Below are positions 35,214-43,614 of a stretch of DNA of 64,000 bases, one piece after another. Position 1 is the first letter of the stretch. Every line of letters begins with the position of its first letter. Made by a program: the position numbers and the translations under genes. The DNA is from Actinomycetes bacterium (GTDB lineage: Bacteria; Actinomycetota; Acidimicrobiia; Acidimicrobiales; Ilumatobacteraceae): assembly GCA_025360105.1 (NCBI GenBank), contig JANYCT010000039.1:62001-126000 (forward strand). Reading direction: 5' to 3'. The notes below the pieces were generated by a model that did not search any database, had not been told where the DNA came from, and worked only from the letters and a program-made list of their open reading frames with translations.

Positions 35214-35288
35214 TGGAGGCGACGCCGGGAATCGAACCCGGATACACGGCTTTGCAGGCCGTTGCCTGAACCATTCGGCCACGTCGCC
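35214..35288 (-). tRNA. tRNA-Cys (GCA)
   Basis: On the minus strand the gene begins GGCGACGTGGCCGAATGG and folds as a cloverleaf. The 7-bp acceptor stem pairs GGCGACG with CGTCGCC. The anticodon loop is CTGCAAA, giving anticodon GCA. The T-loop block is GGTTCGATTCC. The discriminator base is U, as expected for Cys, and CCA is encoded (35214-35216). An integrase remnant abuts its 3' side. Confidence 0.95.
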
Positions 35289-35402
35289 GCGGGTTCACCA
35301 GCGTGAACATCGGCTCCGGCACGATACCGCCTCGACACGCCGTTCGTTAGGTCGGATTCTCCCAACAAGGCGCGCGGCGGCGATTTCTGGCACGATCCTC
35401 CG

Positions 35403-36671
35403 ATGCCTTTGCGTCATCGTTATCTCGCCGTGTGCCTCGTGGTTGGTCTGTTCGTCACGGCCTGCAGTAGTACCTCCAGCACGTCGTCGCAGAGCACCCC
35501 GGCAGCCACAAGTCCCGTGACCGCGACCACTGTCGCGCCCACGACAACCACTGTCGATCCCGCACTGGCAAATGCGTACGTCGAGCCTGGTCCGTTTCCC
35601 GTCGGCGTCACTACGGCAACAATGGCCAATGGGGTGAAGGTAGAGATCTGGTATCCAGCGGTGGCTGGCAGCTCGGGCACCGAGACATACGACGCGCGCG
35701 ACTTCACCGATCCGGTGCTTCGTTCCCTCCTCACCGGCAACGTCGATGCCACGGTTACCTACGCAGCAACGCGCGACGCTGCCGTCGCCGACGGCAAGTT
35801 CCCGGTGGTACTCAACAGCCACGGCGTATCCGGATGGCGTTCGGTCAGCAGCTTTCTCACATCACACCTCGCCTCGTGGGGGATGGTCGTGGTGTCGCCC
35901 GATCATGCCAGCCGCGATCTGTACCACCTGATCTCGAACCTACCGAACCTGAGCGGTGGCGGTACCGGCTCGACCACCACGACGGTCACGCCCGACACAT
36001 CGAACACGACCACGACCATCGATCCCAAGGCTCTGGCCCGCTTCAATGAGTCCGTCGACGACTTGCTCGGCAGTCTGGACTACATCACGGCGCAGAACGG
36101 CGATGCAGCCAGTCCCTTCAAGGGCCATATCGATCTCGATCATGTCGGAGCTCTCGGGCACTCGGCTGGCGGCGGCACAATCTTGAAAGCGTCACTCGAT
36201 CCTCGCATCGATGGCTACGTCTCGATGGCCTCGGGCATCTTCACGACTCAGACAGAACTTCCCGCCAAGCCGAGCTTCTTTCTCTCGGGCGCAATCGACC
36301 ACGTCGCCGACACCGAGCGCACCTACAACGCGTACCTCACGGTTCCCACGCCGTCGTTGTTCTGGAGGATCGACGAGGCGGGCCACAACGCGTTCGACGA
36401 TCTCTGCACACTCGGCGGCGGCAAGGGCATCATCGGTGTCGCAGAGGCCTCGGGCCTCGGCCCGTTCCTGGATGGGGCACCACTCGTCCGAAAGCTCGGT
36501 TCCGACGGATGCGTGCCACCTGCTGCCCCTGCGACTACGACATTTCCCATCATCCAGCACGCAGTCACAGCGTGGTTCCTTCAGCTCTTCGGCAAGGACG
36601 CAACGCCGAAGGGGCTCGACTCCTCGGTGTCTGGTTCGTACGCAGTGAAGGTCACCGTCGAGCAACGCTGA
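35403..36671 (+). CDS. Lipoprotein alpha/beta hydrolase (platelet-activating-factor/chlorophyllase type)
   Basis: A 20-residue signal peptide ends at lipobox FVTAC (Cys21), followed by a Ser/Thr linker. The hydrolase domain has PVVLNSHGVSGWR (oxyanion region), the nucleophile elbow ALGHSAGGGT and a late DEAGHNAF with the likely catalytic His. A second Thr-rich stretch (GTGSTTTTVTPDTSNTTTT, about residues 190-208) interrupts the domain before the elbow. The protein is 422 residues and should act outside the cell membrane on an ester. Substrate unknown. Confidence 0.82.
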   Translation: MPLRHRYLAVCLVVGLFVTACSSTSSTSSQSTPAATSPVTATTVAPTTTTVDPALANAYVEPGPFPVGVTTATMANGVKVEIWYPAVAGSSGTETYDARDFTDPVLRSLLTGNVDATVTYAATRDAAVADGKFPVVLNSHGVSGWRSVSSFLTSHLASWGMVVVSPDHASRDLYHLISNLPNLSGGGTGSTTTTVTPDTSNTTTTIDPKALARFNESVDDLLGSLDYITAQNGDAASPFKGHIDLDHVGALGHSAGGGTILKASLDPRIDGYVSMASGIFTTQTELPAKPSFFLSGAIDHVADTERTYNAYLTVPTPSLFWRIDEAGHNAFDDLCTLGGGKGIIGVAEASGLGPFLDGAPLVRKLGSDGCVPPAAPATTTFPIIQHAVTAWFLQLFGKDATPKGLDSSVSGSYAVKVTVEQR

Positions 36672-36713
36672 TCGAGGTGCCGTCGACCTCGACGTCGACA
36701 CACGAGTATTTTG

Positions 36714-36755
36714 GGCGGACACTTTCAATTTCTGACGCACGCGATAGTGTCTGCC
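36714..36755 (+). promoter_or_regulatory. Inverted repeat upstream of cspA
   Basis: GGCGGACACT (36714-36723) and AGTGTCTGCC (36746-36755) are complementary over 10 positions with one G-T pair, separated by 22 nt. The second arm ends 45 nt before the cspA start. It could be an operator or a 5'-UTR stem. Confidence 0.35.
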
Positions 36756-36800
36756 AGCAAGTCACGTCGGCGAGGCCGTCGTTATTGAAAGAAGAGTGCA

Positions 36801-37001
36801 GTGGCACAAGGCACCGTTAAGTTTTTCAACACCGAGAAGGGCTACGGCTTCATCTCCCGCGAGGGCGGAGCAGATGTTTTCGTGCACCACACCGGCATCG
36901 CCGGTAATGGCTTCAAGAATCTCCAAGAGGGTCAGGCCGTCGAGTTCGACGTCGTGCCCGGCCGCAAGGGTGACCAGGCCGAAAACGTTCGCGCACTGTA
37001 A
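36801..37001 (+). CDS. cspA: Cold-shock protein
   Basis: This 66-residue OB-fold protein has RNP1 (KGYGFI) and RNP2 (DVFVHH), the RNA-binding motifs of cold-shock domains. It is of standard length. It uses a GTG start with a GAAAGAAGAG stretch upstream as the likely ribosome site. It acts as a cytoplasmic RNA chaperone. The gene is monocistronic, with an inverted repeat in its upstream region and a weak hairpin downstream. Confidence 0.95.
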   Translation: MAQGTVKFFNTEKGYGFISREGGADVFVHHTGIAGNGFKNLQEGQAVEFDVVPGRKGDQAENVRAL

Positions 37002-37014
37002 ACAACGGGTTGCC

Positions 37015-37036
37015 TCGGGCCAATTGGGGCGCCCGA
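37015..37036 (+). terminator. Possible weak terminator after cspA
   Basis: TCGGGC (37015-37020) pairs with GCCCGA (37031-37036), followed by AGTTT. The stem is short, so confidence is low. Confidence 0.3.
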
Positions 37037-37227
37037 AGTTTCGCACCTGACGACGTTGGACTTTCTGACGCCATCGTCGTTGCTGTGACGCGCCGCAACA
37101 CTCGTAGCGGCGCGGCGCGGCACGCCAGTCGGAGTAGGGCCGATGGGCACGGCCGTCTTTTGCAAACGGTCGAGATGAAAACACGCATCTGAGGTAACCG
37201 ACTGCGAGACTCGTTGCGGAGGTAGTC

Positions 37228-39855
37228 GTGGACGAGAAGTGGCCGCTCATCGGACGAAACGAAGAACTGTCGGTGGTGGCAGCTGCGTTGGCCAATCCGG
37301 ACTCGAGCGGAGTGGTACTCGTCGGACCCGCCGGGGTCGGCAAGACACGACTCGCCACGGGGTGCATGAGCCTGGGCATCGCACGCGGCTTCGCGACAGC
37401 GCGGGTAGTGGCGAGCAGAGCTGCGTCCGCTATCCCGTTTGGCGCCCTTGCTCCCCTGCTGCCACCGGGCGCCGTAGCCATCGAACGTGGTTTGAATGCG
37501 CTGCGGCAAGCAACGATCGCATTGACAGATCTCGCCGACGGTAGGCCGCTGATGCTGCTCGTCGACGACGCTCACGCGCTCGACGACGCATCAGCCGTTC
37601 TGTTGCAGCAACTCGCTGCGACACGCGCAGCATTTCTCGTGGTGACGTTGCGCAGCGGCGAAACTCCTCTCGATTCGATTGTGTCACTGTGGAAAGACCA
37701 CGGCGTCGAGCGACTGACCATCGAGCCGCTCTCGCGTCCGAACGCGGATCAATTCGTGAGCACGATGCTCGGAGGCGAAGTCGAGACGGGCACACTCAAC
37801 ACGTTGTGGTCCAAGACGCAGGGCAATCCGATGTTCTTACGCGAACTTGTCCTCGGCGCCACCGAACATCAATCGCTTGAACAACGAACAGGTCGTTGGT
37901 ACACCGTTGGCGAGCTCGAGCCATCCGATCGCCTGTCTGAACTGGTGAGCTCGCGGCTCAGCGGTTTGGCGCGAACCGAGTTGGAGGCACTCGAATTGGT
38001 CGCCTTCGGCGAGCCGATCGGGGTGGGCATGGTGACCGATCTCAGCGATGCGCACGTGATCGAGGAACTCGAACGGAAAGGACTCATCGCCATGGTGCGC
38101 GACGGACGCCGCAACGAGATCCGCCTTGCGCACCCAATGTACGGCGAGGTGCTGCGGGCGCGCACACCTGCACTGCGTATTCGCTCCGTGTGTCGCAGCC
38201 TCGCCGAAGCCGTGGAGGCAACCGGCGCCAACCGACGTGAGGATGCGTTGAGGGTGTCGTTGTGGAGGCTCGATGGTGGCGGCGTGGCACCGATGCCGCT
38301 GTTGCTCGCGGGTACCGCGCAGGCCTACTTCGCGAACGATCTCCTCACGGCCGAGCGCCTTGCACGAACCGCATTCGACATCGAACCCAGCTTCACTTCG
38401 GGGTTGTTGCTCACCGAAATCCTCTATGAACTCGGTCGCGGGCGCGAGTGCGTTGTCGTGCTCACGACAGTTGCCCGCATCGCCGAAACGGAATTCGAAC
38501 GTGCCCGCGTGGCAGTCGTCCACGCAACGACGTTGTTCTGGAAGTTGGGCGACATCGATCAGGCCCGACAGGTGATGCACGACGCGCTCGAAACGTTGAC
38601 GTCGCCATCCGAGCGCGACGAGGTCACCGCGTTCCAGGCGTTGGTCGACGTGCAAGCGGGTCAGCCGCACTTGGCACTACACATCACGATGCCCGTACTG
38701 ACCACCGGCTCCGGCCGGCCCTACGTGCTCGCCGCGCTCGCAGGCGCGCTCGCCATCTCGATCGTTGGCCGACCACTCGATGCGATCGAGATGGCCGACA
38801 AGGCGGTAGAGATGCGTCAGGAACTGGGACAGGAGCTCACGCTGTTCCAGACGGGGCTGCTCCTCGTGGCCAAGATGGGTGCGCTGCAGGAGGCCGGACG
38901 CATCGACGAGGCCTACGAGCTTGCGGAGTTCACTCGCTCGCTGGCGGCCGAAACCAACGACCTCTCGAATCAGGGGTTCTGTTGCATCAGCCTGGCGCGA
39001 ATCACACTCGCCGCGGGGCGGCTGCACGAGTCTGCTGCCCGCGCTGCAGAGGCAGTTGACCTGTTCCGTCGATGTGTCCATCCGGGACCCATGCGTTGGG
39101 GTCTCGGATATCTCGCGCTCGCATCAGCGATGTCGGGCGATCTGCGCACCGCACGAGATGCACTCTCGGAGTTGGCCGTACTCGCGCCGCATCCGGCGCT
39201 CATGTTGGAGATCGACTGCGACCGAGCCCGAGCATGGACTGCGGTGAGCGAAGGTCGCCTCGGCGATGCACGGATCATTCTTCGGACCGGCGCAGAGGCA
39301 ATGCGCGCGTCGGGCCAGATCTCGTTCGAGGCGTCGGTTCTGTTCGATATCGCCCGCCTCGGCACTCCAAAGGACGTGACGGTCAGGCTCGGCGAGATCG
39401 CTGACATCGGCCAGAGCGAGCTGCACCATGCCATGGCCGCAACGGCTTCGGCGCTCGCACGTTGCGACGCCGCAGCACTCGCCGAGGCTGCCAATTCGTT
39501 TGAACGGTTCGGCACATACCTGTTTGCGGCGGAGACTGCGGTCGCAGCTGCCGACGCGTACCGCAAAGCGGGCGACCGACGACGCTCAGCCGAGTGGTCG
39601 CGCCGCTCGGTGGAGTTTGCGGCGCGGTGTGATGGTGCGCGAACACCCGGGCTCACACACGTCGCTTCGCATGTGCCGCTCACCCAACGCGAGCGCGAAA
39701 TCGCTACCCTCGCCGGGCAGGGCCTGTCGAGCAAGTCCATCGGCGAGAGACTGTTCGTTGCCAGCCGCACTGTCGATAACCATCTCGCGCGCATCTACGA
39801 CAAGCTCGGCGTCGCCAACCGCGCCGATCTCGCCGACGCAATGTCCAGTCTCTGA
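37228..39855 (+). CDS. LAL-type LuxR family ATPase regulator
   Basis: This 875-residue protein has an AAA/STAND ATPase with Walker A VGPAGVGKTRLA (residues 32-43) and Walker B LMLLVDDAHALDD near 108-120. A long TPR-like helical middle follows. The C-terminal LuxR helix-turn-helix begins LTQREREIATLAGQGLSS near residue 813 and includes TVDNHLARIYDKLGV. This is the large ATP-binding LuxR (LAL/MalT) layout; such proteins activate transcription in response to a ligand. The GTG at 37228 has a GGAGG site 5-6 nt upstream. Targets are unknown. Confidence 0.92.
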   Translation: MDEKWPLIGRNEELSVVAAALANPDSSGVVLVGPAGVGKTRLATGCMSLGIARGFATARVVASRAASAIPFGALAPLLPPGAVAIERGLNALRQATIALTDLADGRPLMLLVDDAHALDDASAVLLQQLAATRAAFLVVTLRSGETPLDSIVSLWKDHGVERLTIEPLSRPNADQFVSTMLGGEVETGTLNTLWSKTQGNPMFLRELVLGATEHQSLEQRTGRWYTVGELEPSDRLSELVSSRLSGLARTELEALELVAFGEPIGVGMVTDLSDAHVIEELERKGLIAMVRDGRRNEIRLAHPMYGEVLRARTPALRIRSVCRSLAEAVEATGANRREDALRVSLWRLDGGGVAPMPLLLAGTAQAYFANDLLTAERLARTAFDIEPSFTSGLLLTEILYELGRGRECVVVLTTVARIAETEFERARVAVVHATTLFWKLGDIDQARQVMHDALETLTSPSERDEVTAFQALVDVQAGQPHLALHITMPVLTTGSGRPYVLAALAGALAISIVGRPLDAIEMADKAVEMRQELGQELTLFQTGLLLVAKMGALQEAGRIDEAYELAEFTRSLAAETNDLSNQGFCCISLARITLAAGRLHESAARAAEAVDLFRRCVHPGPMRWGLGYLALASAMSGDLRTARDALSELAVLAPHPALMLEIDCDRARAWTAVSEGRLGDARIILRTGAEAMRASGQISFEASVLFDIARLGTPKDVTVRLGEIADIGQSELHHAMAATASALARCDAAALAEAANSFERFGTYLFAAETAVAAADAYRKAGDRRRSAEWSRRSVEFAARCDGARTPGLTHVASHVPLTQREREIATLAGQGLSSKSIGERLFVASRTVDNHLARIYDKLGVANRADLADAMSSL

Positions 39856-39871
39856 CCCAGTGCCCGACGTT

Positions 39872-39886
39872 GAGTATCGAATACTC
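39872..39886. promoter_or_regulatory. Perfect small palindrome after the LAL gene
   Basis: GAGTAT-CGA-ATACTC is a perfect 6-bp inverted repeat 16 bp after the LAL stop and 173 bp upstream of the next gene. It could be an operator. No second copy was noticed. Confidence 0.25.
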
Positions 39887-40058
39887 ATGACACGTAGATC
39901 GCGACGTGCTCGAATTGACGCTGTGCGATTCCACGCTCGTCGAAAGACCACCGAAGGTTTGAACCTTTTCTTCGGCACAAGTGAAATCGACGCCCTCCTT
40001 CACCGTTACTCCTTGTGTTGCGTCCACTACGGGGCGTCCACTTTCCAAGGAGCACACC

Positions 40059-40829
40059 ATGAACGGCCCAGCTATCGCCAGATCGGCCAGGAAGTTTGTT
40101 GCCGCAGGGGCAAGCCACCGCAGAGCAGTGATCGTTGGCATGATCGCCGCGCTGGCGGCCGCCACGGCGGCCGGTGCGGCACCCGCCACCTTCACGCCCT
40201 GGTCGGATCACCACGAGCCGACTGCGGCGAGCCAGACCACCGTGCTCAGCACCGAGTCGACCGTGGCTGCGACATCCACCACAGATCTGAAGGGGTCGGG
40301 GGGCGCAACAACGACACCGCCGGCGCCAACCTCCACCGAGGCTTCCCACCACGAACCTTCGACCACGGTTGCGCCACAGGTGCCCCCGCCCACCTCAACC
40401 CAGCCCGCGTCAGTCGAGCCGCCGCACACGATGCCCCCGCCTCCCCCGCCGTCCACGACCCTCGCCCCGCATACCGAGCCGCCGACCACGTTGGCCGGAG
40501 CGCACGAGGCACCGCCGAGCACCACCGAGGTGAAGACTCCCGCAACGTTGCAGCTTGCCTGCAACATCGTCGGCGAGCACCTCAACAACGTCAACTGCGA
40601 GTGGACCGGGCCGGTGCCGGCAGGGTTCAGCCGCTATCTGCTGCTACGCGGCAACCAGACTGCGAAGGGCCGAGTGCCATTCGCGTCGGGCGACCCAACT
40701 GCTCACTCGTTCATCGACCTCGCAGTGCCGGCGGGCGCCTATACATACGTGCTTGTCGTGGTCGATGCGGGCGGCAAGCCGATCGCACACAGTTCCGTTG
40801 TGCCGATCACAATCATCGCGGGCGGCTGA
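40059..40829 (+). CDS. Membrane-anchored envelope protein with Pro/Thr stalk and C-terminal beta domain
   Basis: This 256-residue protein has a short basic N-terminus, one hydrophobic segment (about 22-43; AVIVGMIAALAAATAAGAA), and a 100-residue Pro/Thr/Ser/His stalk. A C-terminal domain of about 90 residues follows, starting PATLQLACNIVGEH, with two Cys, ending AHSSVVPITI. The same C-terminal domain is found in the protein at 41472-42278. The ECF sigma gene starts 16 bp downstream, suggesting a shared transcript. Start at 40059 has an AAGGAG site 6 nt upstream. Family not recognised; the terminal domain looks fibronectin III-like. Confidence 0.7.
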   Translation: MNGPAIARSARKFVAAGASHRRAVIVGMIAALAAATAAGAAPATFTPWSDHHEPTAASQTTVLSTESTVAATSTTDLKGSGGATTTPPAPTSTEASHHEPSTTVAPQVPPPTSTQPASVEPPHTMPPPPPPSTTLAPHTEPPTTLAGAHEAPPSTTEVKTPATLQLACNIVGEHLNNVNCEWTGPVPAGFSRYLLLRGNQTAKGRVPFASGDPTAHSFIDLAVPAGAYTYVLVVVDAGGKPIAHSSVVPITIIAGG

Positions 40830-40845
40830 GCGATATCAGGTGTCC

Positions 40846-41472
40846 GTGACCGAAACACCGCGAACGCAACGTCCGCGGCCAGAGTCCCCCTCCAGCGGTG
40901 AGGGCTCGTTCGATGACGAGCGAGCCCTCACCGAACGGGCGCGCACCGACCGAGACGCGTTCGCTCAGCTCTACCGCCGTCATGTGAACGCCGTGTACGC
41001 GTTTGCGTATCGCCAAAGCGGATCGAGAGAAGCTGCCGAGGAGGCAACCTCGGCGACGTTCGAGCGGGCACTGCGGGGCATTGCCTCGTTCGAATGGCGA
41101 GGCGGCGGCGTACGCGCGTGGCTGTTTCGCATCGCATCGAACGAGGTCACCGAGATCTACCGTCGCCAGTCGCGCGCAACTCGGCCGAGGGGGCAGTTGG
41201 CAATGCGAGACCTCGCTCCGGATTCCTACGGTGTCGAGGTACACGCGAACCTCGACGCAGGCGTCGACACGGCTGTTCTGCACAACGCGATTTCGTCTTT
41301 GCACCCGCGCTATCGCGAAGCGGTAACGCTGCGGTATTTAGCCGGGTTCTCGTCGGAGGAGGCAGCATCGGCGCTCGGGTGCTCGAAGGCAATCTTGGCA
41401 GTGACGTTGCACCGCGGTCTCAGCGCACTTCGCAAGGCACTGAACACCCATCTCGTAGTGGAGGAGACGTGA
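40846..41472 (+). CDS. ECF-type RNA polymerase sigma factor
   Basis: This protein of about 208 residues has sigma region 2 (DAFAQLYRRHVNAVYAFAYR, then ATFERALRG and RAWLFRIASNEV) and region 4 (SLHPRYREAVTLRYLAGFSS, EEAASALGCSKAILAVTLHR). It directs RNA polymerase to a stress or envelope regulon. Two GTG codons (40840, 40846) are possible starts; 40846 has AGG about 5 nt upstream. The next gene begins at its last base (41472), so the two are coupled, a sigma/anti-sigma type arrangement. Confidence 0.85.
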   Translation: MTETPRTQRPRPESPSSGEGSFDDERALTERARTDRDAFAQLYRRHVNAVYAFAYRQSGSREAAEEATSATFERALRGIASFEWRGGGVRAWLFRIASNEVTEIYRRQSRATRPRGQLAMRDLAPDSYGVEVHANLDAGVDTAVLHNAISSLHPRYREAVTLRYLAGFSSEEAASALGCSKAILAVTLHRGLSALRKALNTHLVVEET

Positions 41473-42278
41473 TGCGAATCAGTCGCCGCTCACTCAAGTC
41501 ATCACTCACCCAACTCGGGAAAGCACCGGCTCCCGATGCCGACCCCGCCTTCGTCGACCGGTTGGAAGCGCAGTTGATGACCGACGGCGCGACACCGCCA
41601 TTGCCTGCCGACAACGTGATCCCGTTCCGTAGTCGCGCCCATCGCGCTTTCGTCATCGGTGTTGCAGCCGCAACGCTCACCGGCGCAGCGGCCGCTGCAG
41701 CGCTCGTCATGGGTACGGGCAACGACAGTCACCGTCTGATCACCGCGACTGAGCCCACCGCAACGAGCACTGCGACGAGCACTGCGACGACAAATACCGT
41801 CGAGCCGACGTCGACAACAAGTACACCGCTCAACACCACGACCACGACCTTGCCAACGTCGACGACTCTCGCTTCAGGGGTCACTACCACCATCCCCGCC
41901 GGACCTACACCGACGACGGTCAGCAATGTGGTGCCGCCCGTGACGGTGCCCGACACGACGACCACCACACTGACTGTGGGTTCGACCAGCACCACCGAAG
42001 TGCACGTTCCGGCGACATTGGGCATCAACTGTGTCGTCGATGGTTCGCACATCACGTGCATCTGGACCCCAGGGCCCGGCGGAACCGATCACTACCTCGT
42101 ACTACGTTCGCGGCCGGGCGGCACCGATGGGCGCGTGCTTACACCCCTGCCCGGACAGCTCACGTATACCGATACCCAGATCGTCAGCGGCGATTCATTC
42201 AACTATCTCGTGCACGCGTTCGACGCAACTGGAAAGAGCGTGGCGCACAGCACCGCCGTGCTCGTGACCGTTCCATAA
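41472..42278 (+). CDS. Predicted anti-sigma-like membrane protein with Thr-rich stalk and C-terminal beta domain
   Basis: This 268-residue protein has about 55 cytoplasmic residues (DADPAFVDRLEAQLMTDG is typical for actinobacterial anti-sigma-like proteins). A hydrophobic segment follows at about 57-78, then a 110-residue Thr/Ser/Pro stalk and a C-terminal domain starting PATLGINCVVDG. That domain matches the one in the 40059 protein (C-x-WT, YL-LR, GRV, DA-GK-AHS). No HxxxCxxC zinc anti-sigma motif is present. Its start codon overlaps the sigma stop. Anti-sigma function is inferred from order only. Confidence 0.7.
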   Translation: MRISRRSLKSSLTQLGKAPAPDADPAFVDRLEAQLMTDGATPPLPADNVIPFRSRAHRAFVIGVAAATLTGAAAAAALVMGTGNDSHRLITATEPTATSTATSTATTNTVEPTSTTSTPLNTTTTTLPTSTTLASGVTTTIPAGPTPTTVSNVVPPVTVPDTTTTTLTVGSTSTTEVHVPATLGINCVVDGSHITCIWTPGPGGTDHYLVLRSRPGGTDGRVLTPLPGQLTYTDTQIVSGDSFNYLVHAFDATGKSVAHSTAVLVTVP

Positions 42279-42297
42279 TCCGTTGCGCCTGATTGCG

Positions 42298-42597
42298 TCA
42301 GCTCGCGTGTCCGCCCACGGAACGTGATGCTGCCGACGCCACTGCCGCGCGTGTGAGCGGCACGCGACGAAGGGGAGGAAGCGACGGGGGCGGCTGCCGC
42401 CGTGGCGGCAGATCGCGAAGCAATTCGGCCGACGCCTGCGTGATCGTGAACACGGCGCGCTCGAAGGCAGCCTCGGTGACCGCGGTGGTCTTTTGCACAC
42501 CGCTGATCTTGCGCACGTACTGACGCGCGGCTGCAGCTATCTCGTCAGGAGTTGCCAGCGGCTCGAGGCCACGCAACGTTGTGATGTTCCGGCACAT
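42298..42597 (-). CDS. DUF2277 family protein
   Basis: This 99-residue protein opens MCRNITTLRGLEPLATPDEI and continues AAARQYVRKISGVQKTTAVTE, the conserved core of DUF2277. A Pro/Arg-rich tail of about 35 residues follows. Function unknown. It converges with the envelope protein at 42278 and lies 44 bp from the MarR gene's 3' end, on the same strand. Confidence 0.82.
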   Translation of the reverse strand: MCRNITTLRGLEPLATPDEIAAAARQYVRKISGVQKTTAVTEAAFERAVFTITQASAELLRDLPPRRQPPPSLPPLRRVPLTRAAVASAASRSVGGHAS

Positions 42598-42641
42598 GCC
42601 GCGATGGTAGGTCGCCCAGCCCTGCAGCAGCGACCGGTAAT

Positions 42642-43247
42642 TTACTGCAGCCGTGTTGGGCGGTTTCGGCGACCCTCGAGCGGAATTGGGCCGGCCGCTG
42701 CCACCGCTGCGGCGCTGGCGAGCACCTTGGCGAGCACCTTCAGGAGCGTCTTGCGCTCGCTGCTGGTCAGTTCCGCAAACACGGCCTGCTCGATCTTGCG
42801 GATGCCCGGCAGCAGTTGATCGGTAATAACTCGACCCTCAGGGGTGATCTCGATGAGCAGGCTGCGGCGGTCGTCAGGGTTCGGGAGCCGTCGCACCCAA
42901 CCCCGATACTCGAGCATGTCGAGCGTGCCGGTCATCGTGGCAGACGATGTGAGCGAGCGCTCGCTGATCTGACTCGGTGTCAGTGGCTCGCCGGCGCCAT
43001 CGATGATGGCCAAGCTGTTCAGCACGCTCTGCGACACGCCGAATGTGTCGAGCATCGTCCGCTCGATCTCATGGATCAGCGCGAGACCCGTGCGGATGAG
43101 GGTGGCGTAGGCCTCGGCGGCCACCGGATCGCCGTCGGGGAACTCGTCGGCGAAGTCTGATCCCACCTTCACGACGCCAAGCGCGGCCGGCGAAGGCGAG
43201 CCGAAGCTCACCTTTCGCGGCCGGCCCGGACGTCGTTGGTCAGACAC
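42642..43247 (-). CDS. MarR family transcriptional regulator
   Basis: This 201-residue winged-helix protein has LTPSQISERSLTSSATMTGTLD as the recognition helix region and the wing RRLPNPDDRRSLLIEITPEG, which is diagnostic of MarR. A 45-residue basic N-terminal extension precedes the dimerisation helix. The GTG at 43247 overlaps the stop of the upstream small gene by 8 bp, implying coupled translation. A palindrome upstream of that gene (43579-43598) is a candidate binding site, suggesting autoregulation. Confidence 0.88.
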   Translation of the reverse strand: MSDQRRPGRPRKVSFGSPSPAALGVVKVGSDFADEFPDGDPVAAEAYATLIRTGLALIHEIERTMLDTFGVSQSVLNSLAIIDGAGEPLTPSQISERSLTSSATMTGTLDMLEYRGWVRRLPNPDDRRSLLIEITPEGRVITDQLLPGIRKIEQAVFAELTSSERKTLLKVLAKVLASAAAVAAAGPIPLEGRRNRPTRLQ

Positions 43248-43512
43248 TTTCGAAGATCTCGATCCGCGGGGCCGAGGTGACACCGGCGCGCTGCATTGCT
43301 GCGCCGAACTTCGCATCGTGGGTGAAGGCATCTGCCTGGTCCACCGTGGGGAACTCGTGGGTGATGAACACGTCGTTCGCATCGGCGGGAAGACGCAGGA
43401 CGCGCTGGCCGGTGCAACCGTGCTCGGCACGAACTGGTTCGACTTCGTCGTAGACGGCGCGCCATGCGGCGTAGTCGGCAACGGTGTGACGGACAACAAG
43501 GGTTGCGCTCAT
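43240..43512 (-). CDS. Small dimeric alpha/beta-barrel (ABM/Dabb-like) protein
   Basis: This 90-residue protein has the ferredoxin-like pattern of antibiotic-biosynthesis-monooxygenase folds: LVVRHTVADYAAWRAVYDEV, then DVFITHEFPTVDQADAFTHD. Members dimerise and act as small oxygenases or stress proteins. I used the ATG at 43512; a TTG nine bases upstream is also in frame. It is translationally coupled to marR and has its own sigma70-type promoter at 43558-43586. Confidence 0.75.
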   Translation of the reverse strand: MSATLVVRHTVADYAAWRAVYDEVEPVRAEHGCTGQRVLRLPADANDVFITHEFPTVDQADAFTHDAKFGAAMQRAGVTSAPRIEIFESV

Positions 43513-43557
43513 ACTGGTCAACTTTCTCGGAAGGAAGCTACGTGCTTCGGTGTGGTT

Positions 43558-43586
43558 ACTTTAGCGATATTTCACCACGGAGTCAA
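43558..43586 (-). promoter_or_regulatory. Sigma70-type promoter (TTGACT-17-TAAAGT) of the ABM/marR transcript
   Basis: On the minus strand -35 TTGACT (43581-43586) and -10 TAAAGT (43558-43563) are separated by 17 nt, with start expected about 40 nt before the ATG at 43512. It is one of the few near-consensus promoters in the window. Confidence 0.6.
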
Positions 43587-43598
43587 GTCATTTACTCC
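43579..43598. promoter_or_regulatory. Candidate MarR operator overlapping the -35
   Basis: GGAGTCAAGTCATTTACTCC is a 20-bp imperfect palindrome (GGAGT...ACTCC with matching AA/TT inside). It covers the -35 box of the promoter that drives the marR gene. Binding by the MarR protein would repress its own operon. Confidence 0.4.
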
Positions 43599-43614
43599 CG
43601 AACTATATTTCCTA

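Noticed and set aside
40300-41980. Thr/Pro-rich coding repeats as a possible CRISPR or tandem DNA repeat array
   Set aside because: The repetition is at amino-acid level with irregular units; no regular spacer-repeat structure.
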